The position numbers were made by a program, and so were the translations under genes. The notes below the pieces were generated by a model that was given only the letters and a program-made list of their open reading frames with translations, was not told the origin of the DNA and did not search any database. Below, one piece after another: positions 7,177 through 15,876 of a DNA stretch of 64,000 nt (position 1 is the first letter of the stretch; every line of letters starts with the position of its first letter). Origin of the DNA: Streptomyces sp. NBC_00510 (GTDB lineage Bacteria > Actinomycetota > Actinomycetes > Streptomycetales > Streptomycetaceae); assembly GCA_036013505.1 (NCBI GenBank), contig CP107851.1, positions 7,798,001 to 7,862,000 of the forward strand, read 5' to 3'.

Positions 7177-8246
7177 CCACGGCGACCAGTCCGCAGGCGC
7201 GCCGGGAGGTGGCCATCGTGGCCTTCGCCCAGACCCGGCACGTGCGCGACAGCGCAACCCTCTCCGAGGTCGAGATGCTGATGCCGGTGCTGCACGAGGT
7301 GCTGGGCCAGGTCGGCCTCACCGCGGGGGAGATCGGCTTCACCTGCTCGGGCTCCTGCGACTACCTGGCGGGCCGGGCCTTCTCCTTCACCATGGCGCTG
7401 GACGGGGTCGGGGCCTGGCCGCCGATCTCCGAGTCGCACGTGGAGACCGACGGGGCGTGGGCGCTGTACGAGGCCTGGGTCAAGCTCCTCACCGGCGAGG
7501 CCGACACCGCCCTGGTCTACTCCTACGGCAAGTCCTCGCCGGGGCGGCTGCGGGACGTGCTGACCCGCCAGCTCGACCCCTACTACCTGGCACCGCTGTG
7601 GCCCGACTCCGTCGCCCTGGCCGCGCTCCAGGCCCAGGCGCTGATCGACGCGGGCGACACGGACGAAACCGCGCTCGCCGCCGTCGCCGGCCGCAGCCGG
7701 ACCGCCGCCGGGGGCAATCCGTACGCCCAGGAGTCCGGCGACCGGCCGCAGGGCGCGTACGTGGTGCGGCCGCTGCGCCGGGGCGACTGCCCGCCGGTCG
7801 GCGACGGCGCGGCCGCGGTGGTGCTGGCCGCCGGGGACACCGCCCGGCGGCTGTGTGAGCGCCCCGCCTGGATCCGCGGCATGGACCACCGCATCGAGGC
7901 CCACGCGCTCGGCGTCCGCGACCTCACCGACTCACCCTCCGCCCGGCTGGCCGCGGAACGCGCCGGGGCCTTCGACGCACCCGTCGACACCGCGGAGCTG
8001 CACGCCCCCTTCACCTCCCAGGAGGTCGTGCTCCGCAAGGCACTCGGCCTGGGGGACGACGTCACGGTCAACCCCTCGGGCGGCCCGCTCGCCGCGAACC
8101 CCGTGATGGCCGCCGGCCTGATCCGGCTCGGCGAGGCCGCCGCCCGCATCCACCGCGGCGAGTCCCGCCGCGCGCTCGCCCACGCCACGTCCGGGCCCTG
8201 CCTGCAGCAGAACCTGGTCGCCGTCCTGGAAGGAGAGGACCGATGA
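7173..8246 (+). CDS. thiolase-fold protein without nucleophilic Cys (Ltp-like)
   Basis: A 357-residue thiolase-fold protein starting at a GTG overlapping the DUF35 stop. Where thiolases carry the nucleophile (pattern V-N-x-A-C-A-S-G) this protein reads SHVETDGAWALYEAW, so Cys is replaced by Gly. The later NPSGGPLAANP block is retained. Loss of the Cys is typical of lipid-transfer or retro-aldolase members such as Ltp2 rather than true beta-ketothiolases. It probably acts with the DUF35 protein upstream and the second thiolase-like protein, whose ATG overlaps its stop. Confidence 0.78.
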   Translation: MTTATSPQARREVAIVAFAQTRHVRDSATLSEVEMLMPVLHEVLGQVGLTAGEIGFTCSGSCDYLAGRAFSFTMALDGVGAWPPISESHVETDGAWALYEAWVKLLTGEADTALVYSYGKSSPGRLRDVLTRQLDPYYLAPLWPDSVALAALQAQALIDAGDTDETALAAVAGRSRTAAGGNPYAQESGDRPQGAYVVRPLRRGDCPPVGDGAAAVVLAAGDTARRLCERPAWIRGMDHRIEAHALGVRDLTDSPSARLAAERAGAFDAPVDTAELHAPFTSQEVVLRKALGLGDDVTVNPSGGPLAANPVMAAGLIRLGEAAARIHRGESRRALAHATSGPCLQQNLVAVLEGEDR

Positions 8247-9421
8247 GCGCGGTGACCGGCAAGGAACCCGTCGCGGTCGTCGGCGTCGGCCAGACCCACC
8301 ACACCTCGGCGCGGCACGACGTGTCCATCGCGGGACTCGTCCGCGAGGCGGCGCAGCGTGCCCTGGTGGATGCCTCGATGACCTGGGCGGACGTCGACGC
8401 CGTCGTCATCGGCAAGGCCCCGGACTTCTTCGAGGGCGTGATGATGCCGGAGCTGTACCTCGCCGACGCCCTCGGCGCGGTCGGCAAGCCCATGATGCGG
8501 GTGCACACCGCGGGTTCCGTGGGCGGCTCCACCGCGCTCGTCGCGACCAGCCTGGTCGCCGCGCGGGTGCACCGCACGGTCCTGACGCTCGCCTTCGAGA
8601 AGCAGTCCGAGTCCAACGCGATGTGGGGGCTGTCGCTGCCCGTCCCCTTCCAGCAGCCCCTGCTGGCCGGGGCGGGCGGGTTCTTCGCGCCGCACGTGCG
8701 CGCCTACATGCGGCGCACCGGCGCGCCCGACACCGTCGGCGTCCTCGTCGCGTACAAGGACCGGCGCAACGCGCTGAGGAACCCGTACGCCCATCTGCAC
8801 GAGAAGGACATCACCCTGGAGAAGGTGCGTTCCTCGCCCATGCTCTGGGACCCGATCCGCTACTCCGAGACGTGCCCGTCCTCCGACGGCGCCTGCGCGA
8901 TGGTGCTCACCGACGGGGCGGGCGGGCGCCGCGCCCCCGGACCGGTGGCCTGGGTGCACGGCGGGGCGATGCGCAGCGAGCCCACGATGTTCGCGGGCAA
9001 GGACTTCGTCAGCCCCCGGGCCGGACGCGACTGCGCGGCCGACGTCTACCGGCAGGCGGGCATCACCGATCCGCGGCGGCAGATCGACGCCGTGGAGATG
9101 TACGTGCCCTTCTCCTGGTACGAGCCGATGTGGCTGGAGAACCTCGGCTTCGCCCAGGAGGGCGAGGGCTGGAAGCTCACCGAGTCGGGGGTGACGGAGC
9201 TCGACGGCGACCTGCCCGTCAACCCTTCGGGTGGTGTGCTGTCCACCAACCCGATCGGCGCCTCGGGGATGATCCGCTTCGCCGAGGCGGCCCTCCAGGT
9301 GCGCGGCACGGCGGGCGGGCACCAGGTGGACGGGGCACGGCTGGCGCTGGGCCACGCCTACGGCGGGGGTTCGCAGTTCTTCTCCATGTGGGTGGTCGGC
9401 TCCGGACACCCCGGAGAGTGA
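8243..9421 (+). CDS. thiolase-fold lipid-transfer protein, candidate retro-aldolase
   Basis: A 392-residue SCPx/Ltp-type thiolase-fold protein. The nucleophile block reads VHTAGSVGGSTAL, again with Gly where thiolases have Cys. NPSGGVLSTNPIGASG and GHAYGGGSQFF are kept. Tyrosines in EMYVPFSWYEP and GHAYGGG lie in regions where Ltp2-type aldolases use Tyr for catalysis (family knowledge; exact equivalence unverified). Last gene of the operon, overlapping the previous by four bases and followed by a strong hairpin. Most likely one half of a cleavage complex for an acyl-CoA side chain. Confidence 0.78.
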   Translation: MSAVTGKEPVAVVGVGQTHHTSARHDVSIAGLVREAAQRALVDASMTWADVDAVVIGKAPDFFEGVMMPELYLADALGAVGKPMMRVHTAGSVGGSTALVATSLVAARVHRTVLTLAFEKQSESNAMWGLSLPVPFQQPLLAGAGGFFAPHVRAYMRRTGAPDTVGVLVAYKDRRNALRNPYAHLHEKDITLEKVRSSPMLWDPIRYSETCPSSDGACAMVLTDGAGGRRAPGPVAWVHGGAMRSEPTMFAGKDFVSPRAGRDCAADVYRQAGITDPRRQIDAVEMYVPFSWYEPMWLENLGFAQEGEGWKLTESGVTELDGDLPVNPSGGVLSTNPIGASGMIRFAEAALQVRGTAGGHQVDGARLALGHAYGGGSQFFSMWVVGSGHPGE

Positions 9422-9442
9422 AGCGGGCATGAACCGGTACCG

Positions 9443-9477
9443 GGTCCGGGCAGGTTCTTCCATGACCTGTCCGGGCC
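9443..9477 (+). terminator. terminator hairpin after thiolase-like operon
   Basis: Bases 9443-9455 pair with 9465-9477 (13 bp including G-U pairs, core CCGGGCAGGT/ACCTGTCCGG) around a nine-base pyrimidine-rich loop, 21 bases after the operon's last stop. Confidence 0.6.
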
Positions 9478-9529
9478 CCGGCACGGTCGCTAGGCTGGCC
9501 CGGACGACGGAGTCGGGAGGAGAGCGGAC

Positions 9530-9769
9530 GTGGCCGAGAGCACGATCGGATCGCCGTTGGCCAACGGGAAGAAGCCGCAGCTTGATCTGGCCAACGCAAC
9601 ATGGCAGTCGAGCAGCCAGGGCACAGGAGACGTCCAGATCGCCTTCGTCGAGGGCTACATCGCCATGAGGGACGGCCGGAGCCCCGAGGGGCCCTCGCTG
9701 ATCTTCACCCCGGCGGAATGGCGGGCCTTCGTCCTCGGGGCCCGCGACGGCGAGTTCGACCTCACCTGA
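9530..9769 (+). CDS. DUF397 domain protein
   Basis: A 79-residue protein consisting of one DUF397 domain: an N-terminal WQSSSQGTGDVQIAF segment, GYIAMRDGRSPEG and the ending FTPAEWRAFVLGARDGEFD are characteristic. DUF397 genes abound in Streptomyces and usually sit beside an XRE-type regulator (WhiJ-like systems) that they modulate. Here no XRE gene is adjacent, so it is an orphan copy. The GTG follows GGGAGGAG. A perfect 11-bp hairpin follows it. Confidence 0.82.
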   Translation: MAESTIGSPLANGKKPQLDLANATWQSSSQGTGDVQIAFVEGYIAMRDGRSPEGPSLIFTPAEWRAFVLGARDGEFDLT

Positions 9770-9790
9770 CGGAAGCTCACGGGCGCGCCG

Positions 9791-9823
9791 GGCAGCCCGT
9801 CCCGTCCACGACGACGGGCTGCC
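9791..9823 (+). terminator. terminator hairpin after DUF397 gene
   Basis: GGCAGCCCGTC (9791-9801) and GACGGGCTGCC (9813-9823) form a perfect 11-bp stem with an 11-base loop, 22 bases past the stop. The remaining stretch to 10152 holds the upstream region of the next gene, including the inverted repeat GGTGGC...GCCACC near 10063-10085. I see no gene in it. Confidence 0.6.
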
Positions 9824-10152
9824 GGCGCACCCGGCCCGGCGCGCCCCGGGGGCCTTGGTGTCCCCGGTTCCCGCGCCCGCGGTACGTCCCCGGGGAATGC
9901 ACCTGACACGCCGTCGTACCGCTACCGGTCCGGCATGTGCCGGGGGCATCACGGTGACGCGTTCCCGCACGTGGGCGCACCTGATCGAGCACGGACGATC
10001 ATTCCGCGGACGATTGTGAACAGCCGTCACCACTTCGCATTTATGTACTCACGCAGGGTCCCTGGTGGCGTACGCTGAGGTGCCACCGGACAGGTGTCCG
10101 AGCATCACCGTCGCGCCCCGGCGCGCGCCGGATCAGGGGCAGGGGGTGCACT

Positions 10153-13035
10153 ATGGCGCGGCGCACACCGAAGTCCCGGCGACCGCTCCTCGAACGCGAG
10201 GCCGAGCTCGTGGCCGTCGACGAGGCGCTGGCCGAACTCACGGGCATACGGGCCGAGGGGGACCACCCCCGCGCCGGCACACGGCGCGGCGGCGTGCTCG
10301 CCTTCGCGGCCCCCGCGGGCCTCGGCAAGACGACCCTGCTCGCGGAGACCCGGCGCCGGGCCTCCGCCCTCGGCTGCACCGTCCTGTACGCCCGCGGCGG
10401 CGACCAGGAACAGGGCGTCGCCTTCCACGTCGCCCGCCAGCTGCTGCAGCCGCAGCTCGCCGGAGCCGGTGACGGGGTGCTCCGCACCACCCTCGGCAGC
10501 TGGTACGGCATCGTCGGCCCCGCCCTGGGGCTGTGCACCGACGGCGAGGGCGCGCCCCCGGACCCGCAGGGCCTCGCGGACGGACTCGACTGGGTCCTCA
10601 CCCACATCGCCGTCCGGCGTGCCCCCGTGGTCCTCGTGCTCGACGACGCCCACTGGGCCGACCCCGAGTCCCTGGGCTGGCTGGCCGCCTTCGCACCGCG
10701 CGCCGAGGAACTCCCCATGCTCGTCGTCGTGGCCTACCGCCCCGACGAACTCCCCGCCCACGCCGAGGCGTTCCGCGGCCTGCCCGACCGCTCCGGCACC
10801 CGCCCGCTCGGCCTGGAACCGCTCAGCGCCGCCGCCATCGGCCGGCTCATCCGCGACGCCGTGGGCGACCACGCCGACGACGCGTTCTGCCGCGAGGCCT
10901 GGGCCGTCACCGCCGGCAACCCCTTCGAGGCCGTGGAGCTCACCGCCAAGGTCCTCGACCGGGCGCTGCGCCCCGACGAGTCCAGCGCGCACCTCCTGCG
11001 CGACCTCGCCGCCGCCGCCAAGGGCAGCGGACTCATCGCCCGCCTGGAACGTCTGGGCACCTCCACCGTCCGCATGGCGTGGGCCGCGGCCGTCCTCGGC
11101 ACGTCCATCTCGCCGGCGATCGCCGCGAGCGTGGCGGGCCTGGGCGGCGAGGAGGCAGCCGACGCCGCGGACCGGCTCCGCAAGGCCCGCATCCTCACCG
11201 GCAGCGACGTCCTGGAGTTCGTCCACCCCCTCATCGCCACCGCCGTGTACCGGGCGATCCCCGACGCCGTCCGGGTCGCCCTGCACGGCCAGGCCGCCTG
11301 GTCCGTCGTGGACGCCGGGCTCGGACCCTCCGCCGCCGCCCGCCACCTGCTGGAGACCCACCCCGAGGGCGACCCCTGGGTCGTCGGCCAGCTGCGCCAG
11401 GCCGCCCGGGACACCGCCCGGGCCGGCGCCCCCGACGCGGCCCGCCGCTACCTCGCGCGGGCCCTGCGCGAGCCGCCCCCGTTCGAGGACCGGGCCGCCG
11501 TGCTGTTCGAGCTCGGCTGCTCCTCCCTGCTCACCGAGCCGGCGACCACCGTCAACCATCTGCGCGCCGCGCTCGAGGAGCCCGTCGTCGACCCGGCGCT
11601 GCGCGACGCGATCACCTACCGGCTCTCCCAGGCGCTGGCCCACTCCGACCGGCTCGGCGAGGCCGCGGACACCGTCGGACAGGCCGCCCGGACCGCCACC
11701 AACGCGCGGGCCCGGCTGCGGATGCAGGAAGAGCAGTTCATGTGGGACGCCTTCCGCTCCGACGAACCCGACTCCCCGGCCCGCTCCCGCCGGCTGGCCC
11801 GCCTGGCCGACCGGCTGACCGGACGCGACCTGACCGAGCGCTACATCATCGGCCTGCGCGCCTGGGACGCCACCCTGCGCGGCGAGCCCGCCGAGACCGC
11901 GCTGCGGCACTCCGACCGCGCCCTTGACGGCGGACTGCCCTGGGCCAGCGAGGACTTCGGCTTCGAGGTCCCGGTCCTCGTCGCGATGACGTACATGTAC
12001 GCCGACCGGCCCGGCCGCGCCGAGGAGCTCTTCGCCGCCGGCATCGGCGACTACGAGCGCCAGGGATGGCGCGGCGCCCACCTCGCCTTCGGCTACTCCC
12101 TGCTCGGGTACGTGCGTTACCGCCGCGGGCGCCTCGCCGAGGCCGAGGACTTCGCCCGCGACGGCCTTCGGCTCGCCGACCGCGTCGGCCGCGGCACCCC
12201 GGTCGTCTGGTACACCGTGGCGATCCTCGTCGAGATCCTGCTCGCCCGGGGCCGGCTCCGCGAGGCCGCGGCCCTCGCCGAGGAGTACGACTTCTGCGAG
12301 CCCTTCCCGGCGGCCGTCACCTTCCCCGACGCCCAGACCGTCTACGGCGAACTGCTGCTCGCCCGGGGCATGGTCAACGAGGCCATCGCCCAGCTCGAGT
12401 CGTGCGGCCGCCGGCTCGACCCCCGGGGCATGCGCAATCCCGCCTGGTCCCCGTGGAAGCTCCACCTCGCCCTCGCCGAGGCACGGGACACCCCGGAGCG
12501 GGCCCGTGCCACCGCCGCCGACGCCGTCGAACGCGCCCGCCAGTACGGCACCGCGTCCTCGATCGGCCAGGCGCTGCGGGTCTCCGCCGAGGTGGCCGCG
12601 GAATCCGACCGGCTCAAGCTGCTGCAGGAGGCGGTCACGCACCTGGAGCGCTCACCGGCCGGCTACGAGCTGGCCCGGGCCCTGGTCGACCACGGTGCCG
12701 CCCTGCGCCGCGAGGCCCGGCTCCACGAGGCGGCCGAGCAGCTCTACCGGGGCCTGGAGACCGCCGTCCACTGCGGTGCCGACCAACTGGCCGAGCGCGC
12801 CCGCGACGAACTCGCCGCCGCCGGACTGCGTCCACGCAGGCTCCGTACGACGGAGACCGACGCCCTCACCGCCCAGGAACGGGTGGCCGCCTCGCGGGCC
12901 GCCCGCGGTGAGGACGACGAGCAGATCGCCGCAGGTCTGGACACCGACGTGGAGGGCGTCACCCGTCTGCTCTCCGCCGTCTACCGCAAGATCGGCACCG
13001 ACCGGGCGGGCCTGTCCCGGGCGCTGGCCCCGTAG
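10153..13035 (+). CDS. large AAA-type ATPase regulator, LuxR/LAL-like with diverged HTH
   Basis: A 960-residue protein organised like LAL regulators. An N-terminal AAA module has Walker A APAGLGKTTLL (about residue 55) and Walker B VVLVLDDAHWAD; a long TPR-like helical middle follows. The C-terminal 60 residues look like a LuxR helix-turn-helix (LTAQERVAASRAARG ... VTRLLSAVYRKIG) but are diverged: the usual L-(S/T)-N-K-E-I-A core reads DDEQIAAGLDTD. Length fits LALs (about 900-1000). It is transcribed alone. Ligand, probably ATP plus an unknown inducer, and targets are unknown. Confidence 0.8.
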   Translation: MARRTPKSRRPLLEREAELVAVDEALAELTGIRAEGDHPRAGTRRGGVLAFAAPAGLGKTTLLAETRRRASALGCTVLYARGGDQEQGVAFHVARQLLQPQLAGAGDGVLRTTLGSWYGIVGPALGLCTDGEGAPPDPQGLADGLDWVLTHIAVRRAPVVLVLDDAHWADPESLGWLAAFAPRAEELPMLVVVAYRPDELPAHAEAFRGLPDRSGTRPLGLEPLSAAAIGRLIRDAVGDHADDAFCREAWAVTAGNPFEAVELTAKVLDRALRPDESSAHLLRDLAAAAKGSGLIARLERLGTSTVRMAWAAAVLGTSISPAIAASVAGLGGEEAADAADRLRKARILTGSDVLEFVHPLIATAVYRAIPDAVRVALHGQAAWSVVDAGLGPSAAARHLLETHPEGDPWVVGQLRQAARDTARAGAPDAARRYLARALREPPPFEDRAAVLFELGCSSLLTEPATTVNHLRAALEEPVVDPALRDAITYRLSQALAHSDRLGEAADTVGQAARTATNARARLRMQEEQFMWDAFRSDEPDSPARSRRLARLADRLTGRDLTERYIIGLRAWDATLRGEPAETALRHSDRALDGGLPWASEDFGFEVPVLVAMTYMYADRPGRAEELFAAGIGDYERQGWRGAHLAFGYSLLGYVRYRRGRLAEAEDFARDGLRLADRVGRGTPVVWYTVAILVEILLARGRLREAAALAEEYDFCEPFPAAVTFPDAQTVYGELLLARGMVNEAIAQLESCGRRLDPRGMRNPAWSPWKLHLALAEARDTPERARATAADAVERARQYGTASSIGQALRVSAEVAAESDRLKLLQEAVTHLERSPAGYELARALVDHGAALRREARLHEAAEQLYRGLETAVHCGADQLAERARDELAAAGLRPRRLRTTETDALTAQERVAASRAARGEDDEQIAAGLDTDVEGVTRLLSAVYRKIGTDRAGLSRALAP

Positions 13036-13072
13036 CGACGCGACCCCGGGCACACGGGCGGCCCGGGGACCG

Positions 13073-13084
13073 TACGATGGGCGC
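13073..13084 (+). promoter_or_regulatory. -10 box of a probable leaderless gene
   Basis: TACGAT ends six bases before the ATG at 13085, so transcription would begin at or next to the start codon. No ribosome site is present in the intervening bases, which fits leaderless translation. Confidence 0.5.
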
Positions 13085-13585
13085 ATGTCGTTCCTCCGCC
13101 GCCGCAGCGCCGCAACGCCCACAGGGCCGGAATTCGACGTCCTGGCCATGGACCCGGGCGACTGGCCGGGCGAACTCGGCGCCGGGCTGCTGCCCGGGGA
13201 GGACGGCAGTTGCCAGGGCATCTTCCTGCGCTACGACCTCTTCGGCGGGCGCGGTCCCGCCATGCTGATCGGCAACCTCCCCGAGGGCTCGCCCGCCCGC
13301 GACCTCGAAGAGGGCCAGATCCCCTTCGAGGTCGCCCAGCTGCTGCTGGCCCTCGGCAACGACGAGCCGGTCGAGGTCGTCGGCACCGAGGACACCCCGG
13401 TCATGCACGGTGACAACCTGCTGATCGTGCGCAAGGTGAAGCTCTCCGAGGGGCGCATCGCCTGCACGCAGTTCGACCGCAGCGACGGCGTCCAGGTCAC
13501 CATCGCGACCTGGGACCGCCCGATCACCGACGACCTCTACCAGTTGCTCAAGCCCCTCCCCGCGGAGATGTTCCAGCAGGGCTGA
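13085..13585 (+). CDS. conserved protein of unknown function
   Basis: A 166-residue acidic cytoplasmic protein without signal peptide or membrane segment. I do not recognise a named domain. It has a Trp/Asp-rich start (MDPGDWPGELGAGLLPGEDG), a beta-rich middle with FLRYDLFGGRGPAMLIGN, and a C-terminal ATWDRPITDDLYQLLKPLP. The pattern of alternating hydrophobics suggests a compact alpha/beta fold. The gene is probably leaderless and stands alone; its last 38 bases overlap the end of the convergent amidase gene. No function should be inferred. Confidence 0.75.
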   Translation: MSFLRRRSAATPTGPEFDVLAMDPGDWPGELGAGLLPGEDGSCQGIFLRYDLFGGRGPAMLIGNLPEGSPARDLEEGQIPFEVAQLLLALGNDEPVEVVGTEDTPVMHGDNLLIVRKVKLSEGRIACTQFDRSDGVQVTIATWDRPITDDLYQLLKPLPAEMFQQG

Positions 13586-15557
13586 GCGGGGCCCAGGAGG
13601 GCCGCAGGGTCACGTCCTCGGCCTTGACCCAGGCCACCCGGTGGCCGAACTGGATCTCGTAGTAGAGCTGCTCCCCCCGCACCACCACGTGCTGGGAGGC
13701 GTCGAAGGTGACCGCCCGGTAGTACTCGCCGTGCGTGGCCAGGCCCACCGCGTAGCTCTGGCCCGCGAGCAGCTTGTACGGCAGCGGGGAGTCCGGCTGC
13801 ACCGGGACGCCCGCGGGGTAGGCGGACGCCTCCGGGTAGGCGCGCCCGTACACCGGGACCTCGGCGCGGCCCTCCTTCGGCGTGACCAGCCGGCCCGTGG
13901 CCGGCAGGGCGGTCCGGTGCGCCCTGGGGTCGTGGAACCAGGCCTTCTGGCCCAGGTACCAGATCGCCGTCCAGTCCCCGCGCCGCCCGGCCACCGCGAA
14001 CTGCTGGCCGGTCGAGGCACGGGCGCCGGTGTCGTTCACCCCGGTCGTGGAGGGGGCCTCCCCGTGCAGACCGACGTCCTTGACGAGCGGGGCGTCCTCG
14101 CGGGGCTCGGTGTAGAGCCGGACGGCCGTGGAACCGCGGGACGGGCAGGTGTCACCGGCGCTCGCGCACCCCGTGTAGACGGGCCGGTTGGAGACGTAGT
14201 CCGGGTCGATCGTCACCAGGGCGCTGCCCGGCCCGGCGGTCTGCCGGAAGGGCGCTCCCAGGAGCTGGAAGTAGTGCGCCCAGTCCCAGTACGGGCCGGG
14301 GTCGGTGTGCATCCCCGGGATGTTCGCGGGGGTCGGTCCCGGGACGTTGTCGTGGCCCAGGATGTGCTGCCGGTCCAGCGGGATGCCGTAACGCCCGGCC
14401 AGGTAGCGGACCAGCCGGGCCGACGCCCGGTACATGGCCTCGGTGTACCAGGCGCCGGGATCGGTGAGGAAGCCCTCGTGTTCGATGCCGACGGACTTGG
14501 CGTTGACGTACCAGTTGCCCGCGTGCCAGCCGACGTCCTTGGTCCTCACGTGCTGGTCGACGTGGCCGTCCGCGGAGCGGATCGAGTAGTGCCACGCGAG
14601 GTAGTCCGGCTTCTGCACCAGCTGGAGGGTGGTGTCCCAGGTGGCCTCGGTGTCGTGGACGACGATGTAGTCGATCTTCTGGTCGTGCGGGCGGTCGGCG
14701 AGGTCGTGGTTGCCGTAGTCGCCCGTGCCGTACTCCTCGTACGGGGCCGGGAGCCATTCGCACGCGATCGTGCGCGGGCACTCCGTCCCGTCCGCGGCGA
14801 CGGTGCGCAGACCCAGGGAGCGGAGCTGGGCGGTCTCCGGCGCGAGCCCGGGGTGCGCGGCGAGGGTGAGGCCCTCCCCGTCGTCCGTGGTGCGCGTGAC
14901 GCCCTCGCGGATGACCTGGAAGACGTCGTCGGCGAAGACCGACGCCGTGGCGGTGTCGTCGGCGCCCGAGTAGCGCGCCACCGCGCCGTACCAGCGGGCC
15001 GGGTCCGGACTCAGGGGTGCGCCCAGCGACTTCTGGGCCTGGGCCAGCAGCGCCGCGCCCCCCTCGACGTTGGCCGCCGGGTCCTCGCGCAGCTCCTCGG
15101 CGCTCAGCCCGGTCAGCCCGGCGGCGCGGTCCAGCGTGGTGAGCGTCGAGGGCAGCGCGCGGGTGTCCGCGGCGGGCAGCCCCACGTCGGCGAGGGGACG
15201 TCCCACGTCGCCGCGCGGGTCGTCACCGCCATCGCCCCGCCGGGGCACATCGGTGAGCGCCGTCCGGGCGTCCGTGAGGTGCATGGGGCCGTATCCGGCG
15301 GTGACGCTGGGCAGTCCGCGGTGGGTGTCCCAGCGCGATTCCAGGTAGGCCACGCCCATCAGCACGCTCTCCGGGACGTGATGACGTTCCGCGGCGTCCT
15401 GGAAGGCCTGCCGGAGCGGTGCGTCCCGCTCCTGCGGGGTCGCGCCGGCCGCGGGCAGCGGCGACAGCGCGGAGAGCAGGGCGCCGACGGCCACGGTGAC
15501 CGTTGCGGCGGTGACGACCTTGCGCGGGCGTCTCGCGTTGTGGGGGGTTCCTCGCAC
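13548..15557 (-). CDS. secreted N-acetylmuramoyl-L-alanine amidase, multidomain
   Basis: A 669-residue secreted peptidoglycan hydrolase. A signal peptide (RRPRKVV, then about 20 apolar residues, ending AAGA) is followed by a lysozyme/transglycosylase-like helical segment (VPESVLMGVAYLESRW), then an Amidase_2 catalytic domain: VVHDTEATW and HYSIRS begin it, GIEHEGF and ILGHDNVPGP supply zinc and catalytic residues. C-terminal SH3-like repeats probably bind the wall. The GTG at 15557 is chosen because AGGAGG lies six bases upstream. Overlaps the convergent unknown gene by 38 bp. Likely role: cleaving peptide stems during growth or sporulation. Confidence 0.85.
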   Translation of the reverse strand: MRGTPHNARRPRKVVTAATVTVAVGALLSALSPLPAAGATPQERDAPLRQAFQDAAERHHVPESVLMGVAYLESRWDTHRGLPSVTAGYGPMHLTDARTALTDVPRRGDGGDDPRGDVGRPLADVGLPAADTRALPSTLTTLDRAAGLTGLSAEELREDPAANVEGGAALLAQAQKSLGAPLSPDPARWYGAVARYSGADDTATASVFADDVFQVIREGVTRTTDDGEGLTLAAHPGLAPETAQLRSLGLRTVAADGTECPRTIACEWLPAPYEEYGTGDYGNHDLADRPHDQKIDYIVVHDTEATWDTTLQLVQKPDYLAWHYSIRSADGHVDQHVRTKDVGWHAGNWYVNAKSVGIEHEGFLTDPGAWYTEAMYRASARLVRYLAGRYGIPLDRQHILGHDNVPGPTPANIPGMHTDPGPYWDWAHYFQLLGAPFRQTAGPGSALVTIDPDYVSNRPVYTGCASAGDTCPSRGSTAVRLYTEPREDAPLVKDVGLHGEAPSTTGVNDTGARASTGQQFAVAGRRGDWTAIWYLGQKAWFHDPRAHRTALPATGRLVTPKEGRAEVPVYGRAYPEASAYPAGVPVQPDSPLPYKLLAGQSYAVGLATHGEYYRAVTFDASQHVVVRGEQLYYEIQFGHRVAWVKAEDVTLRPSWAPLSPAGTSPRGGA

Positions 15558-15599
15558 TGCAGCCTCCTGTGGTGACGCACGGGGCCGTTCGGCACCACA

Positions 15600-15628
15600 G
15601 AGGTATCCGTTGGTCGACGATCCGTCAA
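15600..15628 (-). promoter_or_regulatory. candidate promoter of the amidase gene
   Basis: On the minus strand TTGACG (15628-15623) and TACCTC (15605-15600) are separated by 17 bases, close to the HrdB consensus. Transcription would start near 15593, leaving a leader of about 35 bases with the AGGAGG ribosome site. Confidence 0.5.
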
Positions 15629-15660
15629 CTAGGCGCTGTGGAGGCTGTTTACGCATGTCA

Positions 15661-15694
15661 GCGCCCGTGCCGGGAGCTTTCCCCGCACGGGCGC
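15661..15694 (-). terminator. terminator hairpin, distal
   Basis: GCGCCCGTGC and GCACGGGCGC form a perfect 10-bp stem with a 14-base loop. It lies downstream of the leftward APH-like gene ending at 15877 and upstream of the amidase promoter, isolating the two. The interval 15629-15876 holds only this and a second hairpin. Confidence 0.55.
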
Positions 15695-15730
15695 CATGGC
15701 CTGCGGTGCGTCAGTGGACTGGACCACCGG

Positions 15731-15780
15731 CGGTGCCGTCCCGGCCGTGAGGCCGCCCGGGCGGCACCGCGACGGCACCG
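15731..15780 (-). terminator. terminator hairpin, proximal
   Basis: CGGTGCCGTC (15731-15740) pairs perfectly with GACGGCACCG (15771-15780), with a smaller CGGCC/GGCCG stem inside. It is the first strong structure after the stop of the leftward gene at 15877. Confidence 0.5.
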
Positions 15781-15876
15781 GAGGACCCTCCCCTGGTCCC
15801 CGGGTCCGCGACCGCGGTGCTCCGCCGTCCACCACGCACCGGTTCCTCCTCTTCCGTCCGGGAACCGGCCGGAAGG

